DNA from: Rhyacichthys aspro
Lineage: Eukaryota; Chordata; Actinopteri; Gobiiformes; Rhyacichthyidae
DNA: 64,000 bases
NCBI GenBank assembly: GCA_036850595.1
Contig: CM072166.1
Coordinates: 12,852,758-12,916,757 of the forward strand
Direction of reading: 5' to 3'
The notes beneath the pieces are model-generated. The model was not told where the DNA came from, did no database searches, and saw nothing but the letters and a program-made list of their open reading frames with translations. Below, piece by piece: positions 50,559 to 60,190 of the stretch (position 1 is its first letter; each line of letters opens with the position of its first letter). Position numbers and translations under genes: made by a program.

Positions 50559-51642
50559 ATGGCTAAACATCATCCGGATTTGATTTTTTGCAGGAAACAA
50601 GCCGGTGTTGGTAAGTCTTACCTATAACTACAAGTTATGCCGATTTTCAAGACGTAGCTTGTTCTCGTCTTTTTTTTCCAAGTATTTTTGCCACCATGCT
50701 AACAGTAGCCAACAGCATGGACTTCTTTGAAAGCTAACAGGTTCCATGTACAACTCTATCCAAAATGTACTTCTAGTCCAGTGTTATTAATATAACTATT
50801 TTGATCACCATACCATAAACTATGCTATAGGCAGCAATGCTATTTCACTAACAACTATGTATTGTTTTATTTTTCAGCTATCGGTCGACTGTGCGAAAAA
50901 TGTGAGTATTTGTAATGGTATACTAGTTAGCTACGAAAACTACAATAATACACAGATATTTTTTAACCCTATGGCGGTTTTAATGTGTTTTTATTTAATG
51001 CTGTACCAGTAAGACCTTTAATAAGTAATAACAAATAATCCCGACACAATCGGAGTCTCTTTTATTTTACTCTTGTGGTCCTTTGGATCATAGTGGAGCT
51101 GAATTCATCTGTAAACCAACTGGTGTAGCAAGTCACAGTTCACAGACGAATTTCAAATGCCAGAGTAAAATTGCATTTGATGTTTACACCAAGAGAGAGG
51201 AATGGGCACAGGGTTTATTCAGGGCTTTATTGGTTCAGATTTGGATATATGAATAATTTGTTGATTTGTAGCTCCTGTTTATTCTCTGCACCTTTAGGTG
51301 ATGGAAAGTGTGTCATCTGTGATTCCTATGTGAGGCCCTGCACACTGGTGCGCATCTGTGATGAGTGTAACTATGGCTCCTATCAGGGTCGCTGTGTCAT
51401 CTGTGGAGGGCCTGGTGTTTCGGATGCCTACTACTGCAAAGAGTGCACCATTCAGGAGAAAGATGTGAGTCCGAACACACGTTTTTAGTGCATATGGGAG
51501 AAAAAAAAAAATACTACTTTGAACTTAATTTTTTCTAATTGTGTTTCCACAGAGAGATGGCTGTCCTAAGATAGTGAATCTGGGCAGCTCTAAAACTGAT
51601 CTTTTTTATGAAAGGAAGAAGTATGGTTTCAAGAAGAGGTGA
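50559..51642 (+). CDS. phf5a: PHD finger-like domain protein 5A (SF3b14b)
   Basis: Exons 50559-50610, 50878-50901 (24-nt microexon), 51298-51464 and 51553-51642 encode 110 residues, the exact family length. The protein starts [20 protein letters not shown] and has the CXXC pairs of its three-zinc knot fold (CEKCDGKCVIC, CDECNYG, CVICGG, CKEC) and ends KKYGFKKR. As far as I can judge by eye it is the same as the human protein. It is an essential SF3b subunit of the U2 snRNP that lines the branch-point adenosine pocket (established). A poly(A) signal, AATAAA, is at 51713-51718, only 71 bases past the stop. Confidence 0.98.
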
Positions 51643-51712
51643 AGAAACTGCAAACCTGGCCTTGTTTTAGTTTTTGAGCTTTTGCAAAATTTAGAAACCA
51701 GTTTCATTTGTT

Positions 51713-51718
51713 AATAAA
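51713..51718 (+). terminator. phf5a poly(A) signal
   Basis: AATAAA 71 bases downstream of the phf5a stop codon, followed by a GT-containing stretch. It is the nearest signal and gives a compact 3' UTR. Confidence 0.75.
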
Positions 51719-51859
51719 CAGCATTTTATACACTTGTCTTGTAAACTTGGGATTTTTCTTATTGAATTCATTCAGACTTCAGAGTTTAAGAGTACTCATA
51801 TCTGAAAAACAATGCCACTTGTTAACTCAAATATCTCAGTAAATAAAAACACAACTCTG

Positions 51860-53785
51860 ACATACCTTGGAACAACTTTATTTTTACATACCATATATAT
51901 ATAAGAGACAAAGCAGCCACACTGAAAATCCAAACTATTTTACAAAGAAATACAAAGATAGAGGTTAAAAAAACCTTTAAAGTTAATAAATTGACCTGTG
52001 ATGGTTAAAGGTAACCCATCTGAAGTGTAGCAGAAAGATCTGGATCTGTAAAATGCTTTTGGAAGCCCACCCCAATCTAAAAATGTGACTCCAAGCCATG
52101 GCACCTTCAATGCTCTACCAGAAGTGAAAGAATATATACATATCCTGACATTAATTTGAACCTTCTGAGACATAGTGCATTCATCTAGAACCAGGAATGG
52201 AAGCACACAAACTTCCCTTCTCCTTTTGCACAGAAATCCTGGGCTGAGGTTAAAGTGGATGGTGATGGTCAGACAAACCTATGTGAACTGGCAGACAGGA
52301 AACTGCATTGAAATGGCTTAATGACGTAAAGCAGAAGACACTTAAGAGATTTGGGTTGTGATGCCCCAGAACAGTCTGCAAGTACATAAATCTGCCAACA
52401 CTGACTCTAGTACATAGCAATAGATTTATATTAATAAATCTGACAATGTGACGATAAAAACAATGTAACTGTTTGGTATGTTACAGTGTGAGTGTGAAGT
52501 TTAGATTATTGATAATGCATGAGTGTCATGTTTTGAACACCTACTTTACAAATAATCTCATTGGAATAATTCAGAAAACATTTCCGGGCAACGGGGCTTA
52601 AATAGGCACCACATGATAATAAATGTACATCTTCCACTAAATAGAATAAGAAGGTGTCCATTTGGATGTATCAACAATGCACTATTAATTCCAGTTATAC
52701 ATTTTTATATAAAGTTAAGGTATTCAAAACATGCCATAGGACTTCATAATCTGTGAAAGAATACAAAACGATAAAAAACAAGAGCATTCCAACAGCTTAT
52801 TTACAGTCATGCTTCTGTGAAACATACAAGGGACGAAGCTAACAAAGATGGCACAAGAACAACAGTGACACACTGAAATGAAGTTATGTACAGCGCTGTG
52901 CCAATTATCATGCGCAAATTACTTGGTGTGAACATGACAGAGAGTCATGCCACTACAATCCCCTGAAGAAGTTACTGGAAATGTCATAGTTAAACATTTT
53001 GTGGGCAAAGACAAGCCCTATATTTCTCATATTCTACAACATTATAAGAGAGTTTAAAAGGGAAAAAAAACTATAGAAAGAACTGGAAGCAACAAGGAAA
53101 CCTTTACAATCTAGAATCTAAAACGAAGTTTACTAAAAATAATTAAAATAACCCCCATATTTTACCAAAACATAAGGTATGATCTCTTTCGGCCAAAACG
53201 ACAATCATTAAGAAGTGTATTTAAGAAGCACTTGAATGTTCTTCCACTGCTCTAACTTAAATGAATGAACGAATTACAAGAAAAAAATTAAATAAAAAAA
53301 TCAAAACATGTCAGTGTCTAAAAGCACCCCAGAGCCACACCCTCACTCATGTTCTTCTCTTTTCCTCTTCTTCACTCACTTCATGTAAAGACCCTTTGAT
53401 GTATTTATACAATTGAAAAATAAATCGTCGTCTAATCGTCTTCCATCAGCGCACTTGAAAGAGAAGAGAAGATGGATCAATGACAACATACAGGTAGGGG
53501 AGTGGTTAGGCATCGTCAAGCTCAAGCTCGCTGCTCTGTTTTAGTAAAATCAGAAGTGTAAATGCTAATTCAGATAACAGAAGTTTGTGAACTCTGGGCC
53601 CAAGTCTGAAGCTACACGAAGGTTATTAGACTGTGTTCACATTAAAGGGGTATTACTCTCCCTCCTCCTCCTCCTCATCAATTTGGTTTCACAACTTCTC
53701 CATGGGAACAGTACCCCAACAATAAAACTACCAGGTACAAACGGCTTCTGAAGTGTTTGTTTTCTGTTTTTTTATGAGTAGTCCC
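51860..53785 (-). other. Long tef 3' UTR region
   Basis: 1.9 kb of AT-rich non-coding sequence between the tef stop and its candidate poly(A) signal. No ORF with splice signals, RNA gene or repeat was recognised. The human neighbour tob2, which lies between TEF and PHF5A, is not here. Confidence 0.55.
51877..51882 (-). terminator. Candidate tef poly(A) signal
   Basis: TTTATT on + is AATAAA on -, 1.9 kb beyond the tef stop and about 160 bases from the phf5a signal. It marks the likely convergent end of tef. Confidence 0.55.
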
Positions 53786-56533
53786 TTACAGTGATCCAAA
53801 TTTAGCTTCATAACGTCCCACAATATTCTTGAAGCGGCCGCACTCCTTCCGCAGCTCGGCCACCTCAGATCGGAGCGCTGTGTTCTCCCGCTCCAGGAAG
53901 GCCGCTCGGACTGTTATCTGGTTCTCCTTTAATCTGCGGGCATCGCGGGAACGCTTGGCAGCCACGTTGTTCTTCTTCCTCCTTTGCCAGTACTTCTCAT
54001 CCTGTAGACAGAGGGGAAACGGTTAAACCTAAATCTGACCAGAGCATAAGGCATCTAAGGTAACCATCGGCTAAAATTACCATGGTTCATACCAACAGTG
54101 TCAGTTTACATTCACTTCATCTGGACATATACACTACACAGAAGACAGGACTTCAACATTGTGACATGATGTTGAGGGCACTTTTTAGTCTTTCCTCATA
54201 TGTTGAAACAGGAAAACGTCTGTCTGTCGTCTACATTAAATTAGCTTAGTCTGGCCACAGACAAGTGCATTATGGCTGACAGCCAAGATCTTGTTGGCAT
54301 GTAAAGAGAGCCAATCGTCTTCCAGCCTGGGAAAAGGAAAAGAAACACTGCAAACTGCAGAGTCACTTTGTCTCAGCAAAAACCCTTAACCGGGTCATAG
54401 CCCCCCTTTTCCTCGTGCAGAATGTATTATTGTAGGTAAATTTACTTCTTTCTGCTCACACAATGAAAACCACAAATGATTAATTGTTCAAACTGTGGGA
54501 CCTCACGTAAGCCTTTCAATGATACAGAAACCACTACTCCAGACCAGTGAACACTGGTCTGGAGTGGTGGTTAGGTTAAACAAAATGGTTTAACTTAAAT
54601 TCTGATATAGCTATTTTACAGTGAACAGAGAAAAATCTGTGATTATCATTTTGCCTACAGGAGTAAAAAGTCAAACTCTGCAGCTATTTTTTTTTTTTTT
54701 ATCTGACAAAGAAAATATTTGCTTTTTTTTTCTCACACTGATAAAGCTCAGTGAGCATACCTTCTGTTCTTCAGGAACAAACACCTTCTTGGCCTTTTTG
54801 ATCATTGGTTGTGGCTTGAGTTCCTCCTCACTGAACTTGTGTTTGCGTGGGTCAAACAGTTCACCTCCCGGGACGCTGGACAGGACCAGGTCGGTGGGAT
54901 CGGGCTCATAGTTTATTTCCACCTCAATCTCATCTGGGCTGATTGGCTCGGGGGTTGCTCTGTCCTTTTCCGTGGTCACCTCTGAAGAGAATGAACAATT
55001 AAGCAAGTTTAACCAACTGCGTGCTGAGCAATTAATCTGAAACCTATCTTTTACTTTGTTTCCACTAGAGCAGTATGGGCCTCATTAGTATGGCTTGGTT
55101 TTGGTGTCAGAAGGGGTACAAAGCACAGTTAAGTGTACCATAAGACTACGCTTACCCCTTGGCTTTTGGTTTCAACAGTTTTGTAAAGTTACTAAACCCA
55201 AACACTGGTGGAAATGTAAAATGCACTTGCTGTATTGTACTTCATCTTGACAGTTACTGAGTCTTGAAACTAGGCTGTAGAGGATCGTTTACCACACTCA
55301 CCCGCAGTTATGTCAGAGGTGATATCTGAGTCGGACTTGGTTATAATCACCACCTCCTCTGAGCACTGGTCGAGCTCCTGAATGGGCAGCAGGGCCACAT
55401 CTGGCGCTTTGGTGACCTCTGTCTTGAGTTCCCTGACTCTCTTTGTGGAGCTGGACTCTTGAGAGAGGTCATCGCTGTCGGGGGAGGTGGGAATGCCATT
55501 CTCCATGAGAAACTCCTCCAGATCCATATACTCCAAGTGGAAGTTCTCACCGTCATAGGGAATGGTTTTCTCCCAAATGGCTGGGGTAAGAGCGGCTGAC
55601 GGGCCCATACCGCTGCCTCCGCCCAGGTCCACATTATCTCCCAGGCCCAGTTTCTCCTTGTCAGTGTCTGTAAAAGATCATTAACAATGACTTTGAAAAG
55701 TCAAAATATTTTCAGTTTCTATGTATGCACCTGAGCAGAGCACATGTTCAAGCTTGCGGTAATCAACAGTTTAATCTCATAAATATGAAAAGGACTGTAG
55801 GCAAAATTTAATAATAGCCCCAGTCATTATAAAGATGACATGTTCCGTGGCATTAAGATATCAAACTTGGCTACATATTTCCCAGACAGCCACAGTGAAA
55901 GCTTTATTACTCCTCTGTACAGAAGAATTCCTTTGTCTTGTAAACCAGTAAAATGCAACATGAACCAAAGACTAATAATTATCAATAATAATACATTTGC
56001 ACTAGAACACTGTCTACCCAAGCATTACTACAAAGACATGACAATACTTATGTTACAGTGACAAAGAGGACAATAACACAGGCAAAAACAGCAGACTCTC
56101 GCACAAGCCAGAACCACTAAAAGCACCCTTCTGTGTAGAGTAAAAAAATAAAAAAAAGTCAACACAACATCATTTAACTACCGGGGCGTGTCTAGAACAG
56201 CTTCGAAAACTCTAGACGGTGAGGCAGTGTATCCCATGGTACATTGTGCAGTATAACAAAGTGTGTGGACCATATATAATGTAGTGTGCACTGCAATGGC
56301 CACGTACGACGTAAAGCTATAAGATTAAAAGGCGGTAAATAACCCATAAGAGCTAATATCACGCAAGTCTGGGAAACAAAACATGCTATTAATATTGACT
56401 TCTGGGTCTCACCGTCGTCACCGTCAAGTATATTTGGCGGCGGCATCTCCATGATTTTCTTCAAAACCACCGGGAAAGAACTCGGTGTCCCCGCGGCCAT
56501 GTCCAGGGTAATCACAATCGGCTCACTAGACAT
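53786..56533 (-). CDS. tef: Thyrotroph embryonic factor (PAR bZIP), proximal-promoter form
   Basis: Exons 56413-56533, 55302-55667, 54761-54981 and 53786-54001 encode 307 residues. Landmarks are SSFPVVLKKIMEMPPPN in exon 1, WEKTIPYDGENFHLEYMDLEEFLMENGIP in exon 2, the proline/acid-rich PAR domain (DPTDLVLSSVPGGELFDPRK, then PQPMIKKAKKVFVPEEQ) in exon 3, and the basic region NNVAAKRSRDARRLKENQ (from residue 247) with the leucine zipper in exon 4. TEF binds D-box sites (TTAYGTAA) and is a clock-output factor with DBP and HLF (established). The start is the ATG at 56533; an in-frame TTG further upstream is ignored. Fish have two tef copies, and which one this is cannot be told here. HLF and DBP are excluded by exon 1 and 2 sequence and the neighbours. 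Confidence 0.93.
54529..54572. repeat. Near-perfect 44-bp palindrome in tef intron 3
   Basis: Two 21-base arms, one mismatch, separated by only two bases. The centre reads CAGACCAGTGAACACTGGTCTG when cut to its middle. No transposon flank was found. Confidence 0.9.
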
Positions 56534-56900
56534 TTTGGCGTCGTTCGCTCGAAAGAAACCAAACAAAGACAAGCTGTAGTTTCTCTAAAGTTACTCCCTA
56601 ACAGTCCGCACGGTCGTGTTTTTTTTAGTCCGCAAAAACACTGTGAACAATCAGCCGCTATCTCCAGCCGTGGCCCACTTCCTCGGAAATGAGGTAGGTC
56701 AAGCGGTTTTCATTTGGGCTGAACTGAAGAGCAGCCCCTTCTTCAACGAACAACAAGAGCCACGCGTTGATTGGTCGGTTTCGGACTCGGCTAATTAATA
56801 TTCCGGAAAAGAGGCGGGGCATCCAAAACGACACCAATAGGAGTCGCTTCCTCATATTTGTCTGGAGTCTTATTGGTTGACCGAGTTATATATGTTTTGC
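56534..56900 (-). promoter_or_regulatory. tef proximal promoter with three CCAAT boxes
   Basis: CCAAT/ATTGG boxes lie at 56770-56774, 56833-56837 and 56872-56876, just upstream of the proximal first exon on the - strand, with GC-rich sequence between. This spacing is typical of NF-Y-driven promoters. A TATATATG tract is beyond them. Confidence 0.55.
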
Positions 56901-57570
56901 TGGCAACATTAGCAAAACGTGACAGAGCTATAGAAAGCACACAATCAAAAACAGACATAAAGTTTGACCTTGTCAGGTGTGTTTTTGAAAGAGTTGGCTA
57001 GAAATGATATTAATCGCGCAACATTTTATTCGAAATATATACAAATAAATGAAATTGACCAGCGCGTACACATAAGGAAAACATCATTTTATATGTTAAT
57101 TATTTCCTATCATATTCCCCAATTGTTTGCGTCAAACAACGCGTCTCTGCGCAAGAACTGCAGAAGTGCCGCTCCGCTCACGTGTGAACACATGTGCAGC
57201 TGTTGTTAGTCTGGAGCTGTTTACGAGCCCCACCAAAAGGGAGGCGCTGTGCAGCAGTCTCAGAAGCGCAGAGGTATAAAGCTCTGAAGGGCAAGGAAGG
57301 ATAGACAGTTTCAACCACCTCTCAGTTACCAGGTTAGGTGACAAGGGATTGGGTGTGTGTGTGTTTCCACTCAAGCACAAGCTCTTAGAAAAAACAATAG
57401 CATCCTTCAAGGACTGGTGAATGGCCACACAATATGAATAATATTAAGGACCTGGTATTGTTTTAAATATAATAACATAATCATACATTGTTCTGTCTTA
57501 TAGTCTCTTTCAATTGTTTTGTTTAATCCTAGACATAAAATCTGTTGGATCACACTCTACATCTGAAAAA

Positions 57571-57789
57571 ATGGTACCTCAGGATATCTACCAACTTATT
57601 ATTCCGGTGAAGGGAAGAGATCACAGACCTATTTTACTCAGCAGAGTGAATGAGTACGTCTGGCGAGGCTTTCAAACACACAACAACCAAAATGTTAACA
57701 ATATTGCACATATATGGTTTGAACCAAACGACAGGCCTCCTTTGAGAACTCAGGCAAAGTCTGTGCACTATAGGTTCTCCAATGCATGA
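57571..57789 (+). CDS. Unrecognised 72-codon ORF antisense within tef intron 1
   Basis: A strong acceptor (pyrimidine tract ending AATCCTAG at 57532) is followed by an open segment whose first ATG (57571, GAAAAAATGG) starts a 72-residue reading frame beginning MVPQDIYQLIIPVKGRDHRP and ending in SVHYRFSNA. About 230 bases before the acceptor is a + strand TATAAA (57275-57280) and a possible donor CAG/GTTAGG at 57333. I do not recognise the protein. It is Asn/Arg-rich with no membrane segment or signal peptide. It may be a small gene nested antisense in the tef distal intron, or a chance ORF. Confidence 0.35.
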   Translation: MVPQDIYQLIIPVKGRDHRPILLSRVNEYVWRGFQTHNNQNVNNIAHIWFEPNDRPPLRTQAKSVHYRFSNA

Positions 57790-58356
57790 CTCAAATGAAC
57801 AAATTCACTCAAGTAAAGCCCAGTGTTATCCTATGCTCGGTCATATACTACGGTGTCAATGAAGTAGGGGCTTCTGAGACAAAACAGGTGCAGAGTCTGA
57901 CAATGCGCACGTGTCGTCAACACACACAGAAACAGATAAGACATTCACGTTGAATGACTTTGCAGAAGTTGTCTTTGTGTCTTATGTCGACCAGTGCAAC
58001 CCAAATGCAATATTATACGCAATATGATCCACTGTGACAAATGGAAGCACAACTGAAAACCAAAGCCATCTGATTTGTGTGAACACTGTCCAACCTGATG
58101 GACCGCCACTTATCATAAATTAAACCTGATTAAATCTTCATCATCTTCCTTGTTACGTGGCAGCTTTTGTAGGTCGTCGCACAGGAAACGTAACCCACAT
58201 CGGGCTCGGGATGTAGTTATGAAAAGCTTTAAATAGGACATCAGCAGCTGCAGCGCCTTGAATGATATAACTTAGGTCTTCAGTCTTTATCTGATCTCAG
58301 CCGCAAAACAGAGACATCAGGTGATCTAATCATTCACCTACAAAGCCTACCCCCCC

Positions 58357-58375
58357 ACACACACACACACACACT
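58357..58375. repeat. (CA)n microsatellite
   Basis: A short dinucleotide run preceded by seven C residues, in the tef distal intron. Confidence 0.9.
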
Positions 58376-59238
58376 TTCATATTCACCTGAGTCTGGCAGA
58401 TGAAAGTAGGGGACAAAGAGATGCACAAGATCACACAGATTCAATAGACAGCTCAGTCAAAATGTTTCTCTAAGCTGCATCAATATAAAATAATAACCCA
58501 CATATATATAACAAGTATTGTGGGACGTGTACAATAATAGGGGGTGGGGTCGAAAGGTTTCACTCCTCTTCAAACTGCTCCTCTTTTAATGCATGGCCAT
58601 AAGAAAACTAGTTTTTTTAGATGTAGACTCATTCAGTGATGTAAAAAATAATCATAAGATTGGTCAAAACTGATTAACAACCAAAAAAAAAAAATTGTCA
58701 TCATTGGCATCAATGTTCAGTTTGGCTCCCAGGCTTTGAGTCTGACAGTTTCATTTTCAACATCAGATGTAAATTCTACTAAATCATGTTTATTATTTCC
58801 CCTTCCTAAAAATGTCCTGTACTCTCCTTTAGCCTAATAAGACCCACACACAGGATCAGTTTAACAGAGTAACTAAGCAGAAAGTGTAATGAAAACAGCC
58901 ATAGCATAGTTATCCTGCAACAGATGGGTGCTAGAGATTTTTGTGTTTGTTTTCTTCTTTCTTTCTTTTCCACTTAAATCATTTTTATTCCATTAACAAC
59001 ATTCCATTGACTTTCTTTTTATTTGTCATCAGAGACTCGTGGAGTCTGAAACCTCACAATTGGGCGCATTCCCATCCATATCAGCTGACTATTACGCAAC
59101 GCACACACTGTTTGTCCTAAAAACACCGGGATTTCACAAATATTCACAACATTCAAACCTCATTTGCATTGGCATGGTTAAGGTGTGGTATAAATGAGTG
59201 AAACAGCACACATGTCGTCTCCTCTGACCGTTACTTAC

Positions 59239-59314
59239 CGCTGGCATCGAAGTTTGGGAGTGCGAACGGGTGCTCAAGCAGAGCTCTGAAAATCTCTGGG
59301 ATTTCTGTAGTCAT
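59239..59314 (-). CDS. tef: Alternative distal first exon of tef
   Basis: The ATG at 59314 opens 25 codons (MTTEIPEIFRALLEHPFALP...) ending in a phase-1 donor GTAAGT, the same phase as the proximal first exon, so it splices in frame to tef exon 2 and gives a 292-residue form. Mammalian and bird TEF genes have a matching distal exon starting with a MPEVLKSLLEH-type peptide, so the alternative-promoter structure is conserved. The distal form lacks the FPVVLKK block. Confidence 0.85.
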
Positions 59315-60190
59315 GTTTACTTCCATCTGCACAGAAACTGCGACAGGAGCCGATATGTTGCAAAGAAATTTAAGAGCTTCAAATAAACAAACTAAATGTG
59401 AGCAACCCTTTCACTTAGGCTAACAATAAACCTAACAGCTCTCAAATGGCCAAAAGAACATTTAAAATGTGATAGGTCGTAGACGGTGAACTCTGCACAA
59501 GTTACTTAACACAGGCTGTCCGCCCAGCTCCGCTTCAACCAATCAGCAGCGCGCTGCCCTGAGCAATAGACGGAACACGCTCTGATTGGTCAACGGAGCT
59601 GACTGTCACATAAAGGAGAGCCAATCAACGTCCACCTCTGTATTACCTAAAGTTGAAAAAAAGGAAAAAGATGTGGCCTTAAAAGTAGCAGACGGTTGTA
59701 TAATAGTAAGGATAATAAGTCATTGCAAACTATTACACTAGCGACATAATTATCAGAAATACGGACAAAGATGTGAGCTTTAGCAGCTGGATTATTATTG
59801 ATTCTGACAAAATACATTTACAGCAGAAGGTTACAAATTCCCTGTAAGTATTTAGGCACTTTGACCAATGAGTGGTTATGTTGCCACAGGCATGATTTTT
59901 TATAGATTAATTGTAACATTATAAGGGTGTGTCACACCACACGTTGTTGATTAAGTGACACGTGTTTGGCACCTCTGTGTGTACAACTGTGTGAAGAAGA
60001 TATATTACCATTAATAAATGTATTACACTTCTGTGTTGACAGGTCCAAGTACAGGCAAGTACTTTACACAAGTAAGGGGCTGTTGTATCCCAGGAGCAGA
60101 GACTGGTTTAGACTGGGTCTGTGGGGTCAATGACTCCAGCTACACGTGAAGTGTAGTGTTTTTATAAGACCATTGAAGACACGTGTCTCT
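59315..60190 (-). promoter_or_regulatory. tef distal promoter: CCAAT boxes and E-boxes
   Basis: CCAAT/ATTGG boxes at 59539-59543, 59585-59589 and 59621-59625 lie upstream of the distal first exon. Two CACGTG E-boxes follow at 59959-59964 and 60180-60185. CACGTG is the CLOCK:BMAL1 core site, and TEF-family genes are clock-controlled (established for PAR bZIP genes). Function here is an inference. Confidence 0.5.

Larger units (their letters stand above)
56901..59238 (-). other. tef distal intron 1 (between the two first exons)
   Basis: Besides the nested ORF, it has CACGTG E-boxes at 57179-57184 and 57908-57913, a (CA)n run at 58357-58375, and otherwise AT-rich sequence with no recognised repeat. 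Confidence 0.5.

Noticed and set aside
54529..54572. MicroRNA precursor at the tef palindrome
   Set aside because: The centre has only two unpaired bases and the pairing ends abruptly at 21 bases, too short for Drosha/Dicer processing.
53786..56533. ATF4 as the identity of the bZIP gene
   Set aside because: The basic region, the PAR domain and the IPYDGENFHLEYMDL block are those of the PAR bZIP family, and the alternative first exons fit TEF. ATF4 lacks a PAR domain.
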